DNA of 28,355 nt from JBBRUG01 sp038247995. Its GTDB lineage: Bacteria; Chloroflexota; Chloroflexia; Chloroflexales; Chloroflexaceae. The first letter of the stretch is position 1; every line of letters starts with the position of its first letter. Under the pieces are notes generated by a model, which saw nothing but the letters and a program-made list of their open reading frames with translations, ran no database searches and was not told the origin of the DNA. The position numbers and the translations under genes were made by a program. The stretch covers positions 1 to 28,355 of the forward strand of contig JBBRUG010000031.1 of NCBI GenBank assembly GCA_038247995.1. The letters are read 5' to 3'. This document shows, one piece after another, positions 1-7,188 of this stretch.

Positions 1-162
1 ACCCCCAACCCCGCTCCCTGAGCGGGAGAGGGGCTTCCGACAGCATCAGGACGCCGAATCTGCGGCGGCTCCCCCTGCTCCACGTGAGGGAGCAGGGGGC
101 TGGGGGGATGCGGGGAATAGCGCATTGGGACGCGATCCTGTGAAAACCCTACACCTGCAAGG
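1..162. repeat. Intergenic repeat region with hairpins
   Basis: No gene is visible here. The stretch is rich in C runs and G runs that pair. The clearest hairpin has an 11-bp perfect stem (71-81 with 89-99, arms CCCCCTGCTCC and GGAGCAGGGGG) around a 7-base loop. A second, weaker stem (CTCCC/GGGAG) lies near position 20. The right edge contains ACCCTACACCTGC (146-158), a 13-mer that recurs at 23226-23238. This looks like a dispersed non-coding element abutting the broken gene to its right. Confidence 0.5.
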
Positions 163-609
163 GCTATGGCCGGGGGTGTGAAGCGTGCGCGCATCGATCC
201 CGTACGGGGCGAGGTCGAAGCTGCCGTCGAAGATGATGTCCGGCTCCAGCGGGGTGGTTTTCCAGGGCAGGAATGGCCGGAAGATCCGCCCCTCGATGCC
301 GAGCGTGGCGAGATCAGCGGGGTTGTGCCCGGCCTGGAGGATGGGGAGGTCGGCGGCGTGGACGGCGATCGGCGCGCCGGTAGCCGTGCGCAGTTCGGCG
401 GCGCTGCCGAAGTGATCGACATGGCCGTGGGTAAGTAGAATCAGGCTGATGTCGTGCGGCTAAATGCCGTAACGCGCTGCGGCGCGCAGGATCGCTGCAC
501 CATCGCCGGGTGCGCCGCTATCGACGATAATCCAGCGTTCGGCGCGCACGAGGTAGGCGTTCGCCAGCGGAAGCGGAATGGTGATGATCGGGGCGGTAGG
601 CTGTTGCAT
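163..609 (-). pseudogene. Broken MBL-fold metallo-hydrolase
   Basis: Reading the minus strand from ATG at 609 gives the start of a metallo-beta-lactamase-fold hydrolase: a beta-strand N-terminus with VDSGAPGDG, then an in-frame TAG at 462-460 (codon 50). The same frame continues with the zinc motif THGHVDHFGS, a middle section, and HTPGHS, the usual third metal-ligand region. After HTPGHS (about position 163) the similarity stops and the frame runs into the repeat at 1-162. So there are two lesions, a nonsense codon and loss of the C-terminal part; intact relatives are usually above 200 residues. A sense-to-TAG point change such as CAG to TAG is the simplest cause. An AAGG ribosome binding site lies 8 bases before the start. 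The substrate cannot be told from the sequence. Confidence 0.8.
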
Positions 610-643
610 GGCGAACGCCTTATTTTAGGATAGCTAATAAAAG

Positions 644-654
644 TAACAGCGTTA
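644..654 (-). promoter_or_regulatory. Operator-like site before the MBL pseudogene
   Basis: On the minus strand this reads TAACGCTGTTA, a near-palindrome 35 bases before the MBL start codon. It matches TAACACTGTTA at 1464-1474 in the promoter of the neighbouring TetR gene at 10 of 11 positions. The shared site suggests that the TetR protein once controlled the hydrolase. Binding is inferred. Confidence 0.5.
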
Positions 655-718
655 AGTATGAGCGATAAAAAATGCCGATTGCCATCCAATCGACAATTAC
701 TAGTACGCTAAAGCGTAC

Positions 719-735
719 GTCCGCCTACGGCGGAC
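719..735. terminator. Hairpin downstream of TetR gene
   Basis: A perfect 7-bp stem, GTCCGCC/GGCGGAC with loop TAC, lies between the 3' end of the TetR gene (809) and the MBL start. It has no T run on either strand, so it is a hairpin that may help end transcription rather than a classical intrinsic terminator. Confidence 0.3.
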
Positions 736-808
736 ACCGCACTGTGGCGGGCGCAAACCCGCGTACAACGCCTGGCGAACTTCCACCGAGTTATACTAGG
801 CGCTCGGA

Positions 809-1444
809 TTACCCCTTCAGCCCGGTGACTACCAATTCCAGCACAGCGTCGGCGGTGGCTTCGGCCTGCGCACGATCAATGACGGGTAAGGCGATATGCA
901 TTGCGACAACGCCATGCACGGCTGCCCAGAGCGCATTGGCATACGTGGCAGCTACACCGGGGCGGATCACGCCGCGATCCATGCCTTCCTGAATGGTCTG
1001 GGCAACAATATCGAGCGAGCCAAGGCGCGGTTTGCGTTCACCGACGCGATAACCCAGCATAAAGTCGGCGCGCTCGATAAACATCAATTCGTAGTAAGTG
1101 GGATAACTCAGGCCAAACTCTACATAAGCACGCCCAATCGCTTTCAGACGCGCCAGCGGTTCGCTTGCGCCATCACTTGCGGCGACAAGTTGGGTGCCGA
1201 AACGGCTAAAGCCTTCGTCGGCGACGGTGAAGAGCAAGTCGTCTTTACCTTCGAAGTGGTGGTAGATTGTCGTCGCCGAATAGCCAATCTGCTCGGCAAC
1301 CTGGCGCAGCGAGAAACCCTGGTAGCCATGCTCGGCAAAAAGCGCGGCGGCAGCGTCGAGGATGGCCTGGCGGACATCTTGTTTCTGTTGTTCGCGGCGC
1401 TGCCGACTGCCCGCACGCACACGCTCATCACGAGTTGGATTCAT
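809..1444 (-). CDS. TetR/AcrR family transcriptional regulator
   Basis: A 211-residue protein with the TetR layout. A basic N-terminal tail (residues 1-24) is followed by the three-helix DNA-binding domain (about 25-72), with the recognition segment around SLRQVAEQIGYSATTIYHHF and the typical KDDLLF continuation. A helical ligand-binding C-terminal domain follows, resembling the TetR_C_33/WHG type. TetR proteins are usually repressors released by a small ligand; the ligand here is unknown. The start is ATG at 1444, without a clear Shine-Dalgarno sequence. Its own promoter at 1507-1480 overlaps a palindrome, so autorepression is likely. The next gene in the same direction is the broken MBL hydrolase, which has a matching operator, so the likely regulated partner has been inactivated. 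Confidence 0.9.
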   Translation of the reverse strand: MNPTRDERVRAGSRQRREQQKQDVRQAILDAAAALFAEHGYQGFSLRQVAEQIGYSATTIYHHFEGKDDLLFTVADEGFSRFGTQLVAASDGASEPLARLKAIGRAYVEFGLSYPTYYELMFIERADFMLGYRVGERKPRLGSLDIVAQTIQEGMDRGVIRPGVAATYANALWAAVHGVVAMHIALPVIDRAQAEATADAVLELVVTGLKG

Positions 1445-1463
1445 ATAAACGCATAAACTAAGT

Positions 1464-1507
1464 TAACACTGTTACAGTATTTATATCACGTAATTAGAGC
1501 TTGTCAA
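1464..1507 (-). promoter_or_regulatory. TetR gene promoter with overlapping operator
   Basis: On the minus strand TTGACA (1507-1502) and TATAAA (1485-1480) are separated by 16 bases, a good sigma-70-type promoter. Directly downstream, over the expected transcription start, lie two overlapping perfect 11-bp palindromes: ACTGTAACAGT (1478-1468) and TAACAGTGTTA (1474-1464). This placement is what an autorepressor operator would show. Confidence 0.7.
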
Positions 1508-1609
1508 GGGTTTGGGCCAGGAAGCAGGCGGCATGCTGGCCCGCCCCACGCCCGCCCGCCCATACCGACATTCTGGTGCGGCGTCGCTCTTAACGCTTGC
1601 CTTAAAGTA

Positions 1610-1638
1610 TTGACTTGCCCTCTTGAACGGAGTATACT
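1610..1638 (+). promoter_or_regulatory. Promoter of the TrmB-family gene
   Basis: TTGACT (1610-1615) and TATACT (1633-1638) are separated by 17 bases, close to the sigma-70 consensus. The expected start point falls about 1645, inside the palindrome at 1640-1665. Confidence 0.75.
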
Positions 1639-1639
1639 G

Positions 1640-1665
1640 ATAGTAGTTTGAAAGTAAACTACTAT
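1640..1665. promoter_or_regulatory. Palindromic operator of the TrmB-family gene
   Basis: Arms ATAGTAGTTT (1640-1649) and AAACTACTAT (1656-1665) are perfect reverse complements around a 6-base centre. The palindrome sits just after the -10 box and 10 bases before the start codon at 1675. A bound dimer would block transcription, so this is most likely the autoregulatory site of the encoded TrmB-type protein. It could instead bind another local regulator. Confidence 0.65.
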
Positions 1666-1674
1666 GGTGGTGCA

Positions 1675-2445
1675 ATGGATCTTGTGCGACAACTTGAGGA
1701 GCTTGGGCTCACTGAATACGAGGCAAAAGTCTATCTGGCGCTGTTGAGCGGCAATCCGGCGACGGGTTACCAGGTGAGCAAAGTTTCCGGCGTGCCGCGC
1801 TCGATGGTCTACGAGGCGCTTGGGCGCTTAGAGTTGCGCGGAGCCGTACTCAAAAGCGAAGAAGAAAAGGCGACGCTCTATCGTCCGGTTTCACCTGCCA
1901 TTTTGCTCGATCGCCACGAGCGTGAGGCGCGCGAGCGTGCCGCCTCGTTGCGTGAGCGCCTGGTGCCGCTCTATAACCAGGAGGAGAGCGGACGGCTCTG
2001 GAATTTCAGTGGGCGACGTGAAACGCTGGCCTACGCCGGCGAGTTGATCGAGGCTGCTGAGCGCGAATTGATGCTGGTGCTGACCGACGCCGATGTGGCG
2101 GTACTGCGCGACCGAATCGAAGTAGCGCATGCGCGGGGTGTTGCGCTGGGGGTTATTCTCACCGGCGATACTTCGTTCGCGCTCGGCCAGGTCGTGCGCC
2201 ACCCCAAACGTGAAACCGAATTGCATCGCATGGTTGAAACGCTGATCGTCGTGGCCGACGAGCGCGAATTTCTGATCGCTTCGGGCCATACGGTTACTTC
2301 GGCCACAATGACGACGAACCCGAATATGGTGCTGATTGCACGCCAGTTTATCTGGATGGAGCTATTTGCCCAGCGCATCTTCGCCCGCCTCGGCGAGGAT
2401 TTGCTCGAACGGTTGTCGCCTGAGGATCGACAGGTATTGCATTAA
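1675..2445 (+). CDS. TrmB family transcriptional regulator
   Basis: A 256-residue protein. Residues 1-75 form the TrmB-type winged helix: LGLTEYEAKVYLALL opens the first helix and VSGVPRSMVYEALGRLELRG is the recognition helix and turn. A coiled segment (about 80-110) follows, then a C-terminal domain of the TrmB/phospholipase-D-like fold (about 110-250) that in this family senses sugars or other small molecules. A TTG at 1648 in the same frame would start inside the operator, so ATG 1675 with a weak GGTGG site is preferred. The next gene in the same direction is a metal P-type ATPase 138 bases on, with repeat A between them. Control of the ATPase is possible but unproven. The ligand is unknown. 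Confidence 0.88.
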   Translation: MDLVRQLEELGLTEYEAKVYLALLSGNPATGYQVSKVSGVPRSMVYEALGRLELRGAVLKSEEEKATLYRPVSPAILLDRHEREARERAASLRERLVPLYNQEESGRLWNFSGRRETLAYAGELIEAAERELMLVLTDADVAVLRDRIEVAHARGVALGVILTGDTSFALGQVVRHPKRETELHRMVETLIVVADEREFLIASGHTVTSATMTTNPNMVLIARQFIWMELFAQRIFARLGEDLLERLSPEDRQVLH

Positions 2446-2531
2446 TGCACTGAGCAGTACGTTTGAGCTACTGAAGCGCTGAGTCGGGTGGCTCGCTGCG
2501 CGCGTAGTTCACTGCTGTCAGTTGCTATAGT
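2446..2531 (+). repeat. CACTGA intergenic element, copy A
   Basis: CACTGA begins at 2448, two bases after the TAA of the upstream gene. The element continues with CTGA words and GGGTGGCTCGCTGCGCGCG. It aligns with copies at 4519-4621 and 13448-13530. Near its right end TGCTATAGT (2523-2531) is an extended -10 box that could start transcription of the P-type ATPase, although no good -35 is present. Confidence 0.65.
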
Positions 2532-2583
2532 TGAGCGTTGTGTTGCGTTGTAGCACAACACCCAACGCCACAAAGGACTTGCT

Positions 2584-4518
2584 ATGATGACCTTACCACA
2601 AATCAAATCTAAACCTCGCTCGGCGCTGCGCTTGCGGCTGAGTGGTGCCGTGATCGAGCCGCTGTTTGTGGTGTTAACGTTGCTCGGCCTTCTTGTCGGC
2701 GGGTTCATACAGAGCGCCGATGTTGCGCCCCGGCTATTACTGGCGGTACAGATCGCGACGTACGGTTTTGGCAGTTTTTATGCCGTGCGCGCGATTATTG
2801 CCGCGATCCGTGAGTGGAAGATCCAAGTTGATCTGTTGATGGTGCTCGCTGCGCTTGGCGCGGCCTATGTCGGCGCGTGGATCGAGGGCGGGATCCTGCT
2901 GTTTCTTTTTGCGCTGAGCAATGTGCTGCAGCACTATGCCATGCGCCGCACCGAGCAGGCGATCACTGCGCTGGTGGAGTTGCGCCCCGATACGGTGCTG
3001 GTGCGTGAGGGTGATGCGCTGAATGAAGTCCAGATCGAGGCGGTGCCGGTTGGCGCTATTGTGGTGCTGCGCCCCGGCGATCGTACGCCGCTCGACGGCG
3101 TAATCCTGAACGGTAACGCCAACTTCGATGAGGCGACGATCACCGGCGAGGCGCTGCCGGTGCAGAAGGGGCCGGGCGATGCTATTCTCGCCGGAACGCT
3201 GAATATCAACGGCGCGCTTGATGTACGAGTGACGAAGCCGCTTGCCGAAAGCACGCTAACCCGAATTATCGAGATGGTGAGCGCAGCGCAGGCGCGCAAG
3301 GCGCGCACGCAGAGCTTCCTTGATCGGGCTGAGCAGTATTACGCTATGGGCGTGATCCTTGCCGTGGCGCTCTTTATTACGCTGCTTCCGCTGTTGCTCG
3401 GGCGGCCCTTCGCTGAGACATTTTATACCGGCATGGTCTTGCTGACGGTCGCTTCGCCCTGCGCGTTGGTGATCAGCGTGCCGGCGGCGCTGCTGAGCGC
3501 GATTGCCAATGCAGCCCGGCGTGGCGTGCTCTTTAAGGGCGGCGCGCATCTAGAGGAGTTGAGCCGGGTGAAAGTGATTGCCTTCGATAAGACCGGCACG
3601 CTTACGTACGGTAAGCCGACCGTTTCCGACATTGTGCCGGCCGATGGTGTGAGCGCAAGCGAACTGCTTTCAAGCGTGGCCCGCGCCGAGGCGCCGAGTG
3701 AACACCCGATCGCCCGTGCGATTATCGCTCATGCGGCGGCTGAAGGCGTGACGCTGGTGGAGCCGGAGACGTTCGACGCGATTACCGGCATGGGCGTGCG
3801 CGCGGCATGGGATGGCGTTGAGACGCTGGTGGGCGCGCCGCGACTCTTCAGCCATATGGGTGCGCCGGTGCCGGATGCGCTGCTCGCCGAGGGCGATCGG
3901 TTAGGGAGTGAGGGGCGCGGTACGGTGCTGTATGCCCGTCGGGGTGAGCAGTGGTTAGGTCTGATCACCGTGGCCGACCAGATGCGCCCCGATGCGGCGG
4001 CGAAGATCGCGGCACTGCGCGCCGCCGGGATCGCGCACATTGTGATGCTCACCGGCGACAGTGAGCGCGTCGCCGAGGGAGTTGCCCGCCAGTTAGGCAT
4101 CGACGAAGTATATGCCGGGTTGCTGCCCGAAGATAAGTTGCGCATTGTCGGCGAGTTGCAGCAGCGCTACGGCCCGGTGGCGATGGTGGGCGACGGCGTG
4201 AACGATGCCCCCGCCCTCGCTGCGGCCGCAATCGGGATTGCAATGGGCGCCGCCGGTACCGACGCCGCCCTGGAAACTGCCGATGTGGTGCTCATGTCCG
4301 ACGACCTCGGCGGGATCAACTATGCCGTCGGCTTGAGCAAACGCTCACAGCGGATCGTCTGGCAGAACATTATCTTCGCCATGTCAGTGGTGGTGATCCT
4401 GGTGATCGCTACCCTTAGCGTGGGGATTGCGCTGCCGCTCGGCGTGGTCGGCCACGAGGGCAGCACGATCATTGTCGTGTTGAACGGCCTGCGCTTGCTG
4501 GGGTATCGGGGAACCTAG
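2584..4518 (+). CDS. Heavy-metal translocating P1B-type ATPase
   Basis: A 644-residue membrane pump that uses ATP to move metal ions out of the cytoplasm. In order: N-terminal membrane helices (about 22-130) without any CXXC metal-binding domain, actuator domain with TGE (about 187), the metal-site motif SPCALV (about 290), phosphorylation motif DKTGTLT (Asp near 335), the P1B signature SEHP (about 372), the hinge motif GDGVNDAPA (about 535), and two C-terminal helices. SPC and the overall sequence fit Zn/Cd/Pb or Co exporters (ZntA/CadA/ZiaA group); the exact metal cannot be fixed. AAAGGA lies 6 bases before ATG 2584. The lack of a cytosolic metal-binding domain is common in the group. It follows a TrmB-type regulator; a DUF305 protein with possible metal ligands is encoded at 12842. 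Confidence 0.92.
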   Translation: MMTLPQIKSKPRSALRLRLSGAVIEPLFVVLTLLGLLVGGFIQSADVAPRLLLAVQIATYGFGSFYAVRAIIAAIREWKIQVDLLMVLAALGAAYVGAWIEGGILLFLFALSNVLQHYAMRRTEQAITALVELRPDTVLVREGDALNEVQIEAVPVGAIVVLRPGDRTPLDGVILNGNANFDEATITGEALPVQKGPGDAILAGTLNINGALDVRVTKPLAESTLTRIIEMVSAAQARKARTQSFLDRAEQYYAMGVILAVALFITLLPLLLGRPFAETFYTGMVLLTVASPCALVISVPAALLSAIANAARRGVLFKGGAHLEELSRVKVIAFDKTGTLTYGKPTVSDIVPADGVSASELLSSVARAEAPSEHPIARAIIAHAAAEGVTLVEPETFDAITGMGVRAAWDGVETLVGAPRLFSHMGAPVPDALLAEGDRLGSEGRGTVLYARRGEQWLGLITVADQMRPDAAAKIAALRAAGIAHIVMLTGDSERVAEGVARQLGIDEVYAGLLPEDKLRIVGELQQRYGPVAMVGDGVNDAPALAAAAIGIAMGAAGTDAALETADVVLMSDDLGGINYAVGLSKRSQRIVWQNIIFAMSVVVILVIATLSVGIALPLGVVGHEGSTIIVVLNGLRLLGYRGT

Positions 4519-4621
4519 AGCACTGATCAGCATGACTGAGCTGCTGAGGCCACTGAACCGGGTAGCGCGCTGCGCTCGCGCCTGGTTGTGCAGGCTCAAT
4601 CGATCTGAGCAATGCTATAGT
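4519..4621 (+). repeat. CACTGA intergenic element, copy B
   Basis: CACTGA begins at 4521, two bases after the TAG of the ATPase gene. TGAGC, CTGAGGC and CACTGAACCGGGTAGCGCG words follow, then GCTGCGCTCGCG. The right end again carries TGCTATAGT (4613-4621), as in copy A. No gene starts downstream on this strand. Confidence 0.65.
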
Positions 4622-4662
4622 ACTTCGTCCGACTTCGTCTGACGGGTTGATAAAAGGGTTTT

Positions 4663-4685
4663 CGGAGCGGGCGCAGCCCGCTCCG
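4663..4685. terminator. Hairpin between convergent genes
   Basis: A perfect 10-bp stem, CGGAGCGGGC/GCCCGCTCCG with loop GCA, lies between the convergent ATPase and sugar dehydrogenase genes. There is no T run in either direction. It could act as a bidirectional barrier or be a REP-like element. ACTTCGTC is repeated just upstream (4621-4640). Confidence 0.4.
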
Positions 4686-4781
4686 AGCCGCATCCGAACC
4701 GCGCAGAAATGCTCGGACAGAGTACGCGCGCAAGGATGCATGCGCTGTGCGGCCTGCGTCCTGCCGCCTGCGTCCTGGCCC

Positions 4782-6077
4782 TTAGTTCACTACCAGCCGA
4801 TACAGCCCGCCGCCTTCACGATCCACGAGGTAGAGCTCACCTGCTTCGTCTTCGCCGAATGAACTGGCGTTAATGCTAAGCTCGCCGACGACTTGATCTT
4901 GCCATGCGCCATTGGCCTGATGCAGCGCCCACAGGTTGCCGGTGCAATAATCGGTGTAGAGGTAGACGCCGGCCAGTTGCGGAAAGGCGCTGCCCCGATA
5001 CACATAGCCGCCCGTGATCGAGCAGCCGCTCGGCGCCTCGTTGTGCGAGTAGACCGCCACCGGGAGATCAAGCCCGGCCTGATCACAGGTGTTTGTGCGG
5101 AAACAAACTTCGCCTTCCATAATATTCCAGCCGTAGTTGACGCCGCCCGAGCTGTCGGCCGGCGCGAAGTGAACCTCTTCGAACTCGTTCTGGCCCACAT
5201 CGGCAATGAATAGATCGCCGGTAGCGCGATCAAAGGCGAAGCGCCAGGGATTGCGCAACCCCCAGGCCCAGATCTCGGGCCGTACATCAGCCTGCCCGAC
5301 AAATGGATTGTCGGCGGGCACGCTGTAGGGTGCCGGGCCATCAACATCGATGCGCAAAACCTTGCCGAGTAGCGTATTGAGGCTCTGGCCGCTGCCCCAC
5401 GGGTCGCCCGCTGCGCCGCCGTCGCCGGTGCCGATGTAGAGGTAGCCGTCGGGGCCGAACTTGAGCAGGCCGCCGTTGTGGTTCGGCGCGGGCTGTTCGA
5501 TCGTCAACAAGATCTGGGCGCTGGCCGGATCGGCGCGATCGGGATCGGTGGGATCGACCTGGTAGCGCGCGACGATCGTAGTGCCGTTGCGGTCGGTATA
5601 ATTGATGAAGAAGGCACCACTTTCGGCGAAGCGCGGATGAAAAGCGATGCTCAGTAACCCTTGTTCGTTGCCGCTAGCGCCGACGTTGGCGAGTACGTCG
5701 AGAAAAAGCGTGCGCTCGCCGTCGCGCACAATCCAGATCTGCCCGGCCTGCTCGGTGACAAATAGGCGTCCACTGCTGTCACCGGCGTGCGTGACGTGCG
5801 TTGGGCGGGCGAAACCGGTGGGTAGCGCCTCCAGGCTGAAATTAAGCGCCATCAGATCAACCGGAGCGACCGGTGCAGGATCAACCGCCGCCGCAGTGGT
5901 AGGCGCGGGAGCGGGCGTGGGCGGATCGGCCTGCGGCATAGCCGGTGCCGCAGTCGCCGGTGCAGTTGACGGCACGGGAATAGCGGTATTGATCGGTGGG
6001 AGCGGTTGCTGCGCGGCGGTGGAACATCCCGCCAGCAAAACCAGCGTCAAGATGAACAGGGATCGCAACAGAAACAC
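4782..6077 (-). CDS. PQQ-dependent sugar dehydrogenase family lipoprotein
   Basis: A 431-residue exported protein. The signal peptide ends in the lipobox LLAGC (lipidated Cys18). A Pro/Ala/Thr-rich spacer (about 20-75) precedes a beta-propeller of the glucose/sorbosone dehydrogenase type, which oxidises sugars with PQQ outside the cell. Family blocks visible are GNEQGLLSIAFHP, NHNGGLLKFGPDGYLYIGTGDGG, the GKVLRIDVDG strand, WGLRNPWRFAFD, ADVGQNEFEE, NYGWNIMEG and GGYVYRG. The start is uncertain: GTG 6077 overlaps its own AAAGG, and TTG 6068, 7 bases further on, would be better spaced and still gives a full signal peptide. It is convergent with the ATPase gene and divergent from the rhomboid gene. 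The actual substrate is unknown, and not all family members have been shown to use PQQ. Confidence 0.88.
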   Translation of the reverse strand: MFLLRSLFILTLVLLAGCSTAAQQPLPPINTAIPVPSTAPATAAPAMPQADPPTPAPAPTTAAAVDPAPVAPVDLMALNFSLEALPTGFARPTHVTHAGDSSGRLFVTEQAGQIWIVRDGERTLFLDVLANVGASGNEQGLLSIAFHPRFAESGAFFINYTDRNGTTIVARYQVDPTDPDRADPASAQILLTIEQPAPNHNGGLLKFGPDGYLYIGTGDGGAAGDPWGSGQSLNTLLGKVLRIDVDGPAPYSVPADNPFVGQADVRPEIWAWGLRNPWRFAFDRATGDLFIADVGQNEFEEVHFAPADSSGGVNYGWNIMEGEVCFRTNTCDQAGLDLPVAVYSHNEAPSGCSITGGYVYRGSAFPQLAGVYLYTDYCTGNLWALHQANGAWQDQVVGELSINASSFGEDEAGELYLVDREGGGLYRLVVN

Positions 6078-6358
6078 CTTTCCAGACGATTACGAGAATC
6101 GCAGTAACATTAATTGCAGAACACCATACCACAGGATGGCCTGTCAAGGCGGCTGCCGATGGTCTGGCCTCGATAGCCTATGCGAAGGATCCTATTTTGA
6201 TGGAGCCTCAACAGCGAACCTGTCTGGACAGGGTTTATTCAACCGAGTATGCTTAAAAGGATCACGAGCGCTGGTTTGGCCGGTAGCAGTTGATGCTTTT
6301 TTGTTTTGCTCGAGCGTTTCCCCGCTTGAGCGCTTTCCCGTTTTTGAAAGGTGCGTTG
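6078..6358. other. Divergent intergenic region
   Basis: 281 bases separate the minus-strand sugar dehydrogenase from the plus-strand rhomboid gene, so both promoters should lie here. The only compact symmetry seen is CCTGTC-TG-GACAGG (6219-6232). I could not pick a convincing -35/-10 pair for either gene. Confidence 0.4.
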
Positions 6359-7039
6359 ATGTTCCCGATTGGCGACGACAATCCAACCCGGCGTCGGCCG
6401 GTGGTCAATACGCTGTTGATTAGCGCGAATATTGTGGTTTTTATTGTGCAGGTGCTCCAGGGCACCGATTTTGTCTTGCGTTGGGCCTTCGTGCCGGCGC
6501 GCCTGACTGGTTTACTGGACGGCATCGGTGGGCCGGAGGTGGTGCTGACGATCTTCACGGCGATGTTTATGCACGCCAGCCTCGGCCATATTGTGGGTAA
6601 CCTGCTGTTTCTCTACATCTTTGGCGACAATGTTGAGGATAATTTCGGCCATATTCCGTACTTGCTCTTTTATGTACTCTGCGGCATTAGCGCGACCTTT
6701 GCCCAATACCTCACCGATACGGTCTCTACGATCCCTAACCTGGGCGCCAGCGGCGCGATTTCCGGTGTACTGGGCGCGTATATTGTGCTCTATCCGCAGG
6801 TGCGCGTGCGCCTCTTTATCTGGCCCTTCTCGCTTTTCCTCGGTAGCCTCGCGCTGCCCGCGTTCCTCTGGATCGGCGTCTGGTTCGCGATGCAACTTTT
6901 GCCCGCCATTCAAACGCTCGGCCGCATGATGGATCAGGGCGGCGTTGCCTTCTGGGCGCACGTCGGCGGCTTCGTTGTCGGAGTAATCCTGGTGCTGATC
7001 TTCCGCCGCTGGTCACGTTTGTATGCTCGAACAGCCTGA
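6359..7039 (+). CDS. Rhomboid family intramembrane serine protease
   Basis: A 226-residue multi-pass membrane protein that should cleave membrane-anchored proteins inside the bilayer. Six hydrophobic segments are visible. The motif MHASLGHIVGNLLFL is the conserved HxxxN-type block of the second helix. The nucleophile lies in GASGAISG (Ser131) and the catalytic partner in AHVGG (His201), the expected Ser-His dyad in helices 4 and 6. ATG 6359 is chosen because GAAAGG lies 7 bases before it and the protein then begins with the usual MFPIGDDNP-type leader; an in-frame TTG upstream has no such support. It stands alone, with its stop 149 bases before the next gene. Its substrate is unknown. Confidence 0.93.
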   Translation: MFPIGDDNPTRRRPVVNTLLISANIVVFIVQVLQGTDFVLRWAFVPARLTGLLDGIGGPEVVLTIFTAMFMHASLGHIVGNLLFLYIFGDNVEDNFGHIPYLLFYVLCGISATFAQYLTDTVSTIPNLGASGAISGVLGAYIVLYPQVRVRLFIWPFSLFLGSLALPAFLWIGVWFAMQLLPAIQTLGRMMDQGGVAFWAHVGGFVVGVILVLIFRRWSRLYARTA

Positions 7040-7115
7040 TAGCCGACGCGCAACAATCACCCGCCTTCGCTTGCATAAACCCGATCAGCGCTTTCAGCTC
7101 TGGTTGCCAGGTTTA

Positions 7116-7135
7116 TTGATTGACTAGTCAATCAA
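7116..7135. promoter_or_regulatory. TetR operator 1 (20-bp perfect palindrome)
   Basis: TTGATTGACTAGTCAATCAA is a perfect 20-bp palindrome. It contains the -35 box of the promoter and repeats the core of operator 2. The two centres are 34 bp apart, a little over three helical turns. Confidence 0.85.
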
Positions 7136-7148
7136 GGCGTGCTACAAT
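7120..7148 (+). promoter_or_regulatory. Promoter of the TetR-ABC efflux operon
   Basis: TTGACT (7120-7125) and TACAAT (7143-7148) are separated by 17 bases. The -35 lies inside operator 1 and the -10 inside the left arm of operator 2, so a bound repressor would occlude polymerase directly. Confidence 0.8.
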
Positions 7149-7178
7149 CTTGATTGACTAGTCAATCAAGATTGTAGC
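7141..7178. promoter_or_regulatory. TetR operator 2 (38-bp perfect palindrome)
   Basis: All 19 base pairs either side of the centre (7159/7160) match, with the same 20-bp core as operator 1. The expected transcript start falls inside it, so the 5' end of the mRNA would hold only part of the hairpin. GAGG (7179-7182) follows directly and is the ribosome binding site of the TetR gene. Confidence 0.85.
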
Positions 7179-7188
7179 GAGGTATGTT

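Noticed and set aside
166..438. Plus-strand small proteins in the MBL region
   Set aside because: They are antisense to a clear, though broken, metallo-hydrolase frame with THGHVDH and HTPGHS motifs.
719..735. Strong intrinsic terminator for the TetR gene
   Set aside because: The stem has no T run on either strand; it is kept only as a low-confidence hairpin.
1648..1674. TTG start for the TrmB gene at 1648
   Set aside because: It lies inside the operator palindrome and adds nine residues not seen in the family; ATG 1675 starts at the family N-terminus.
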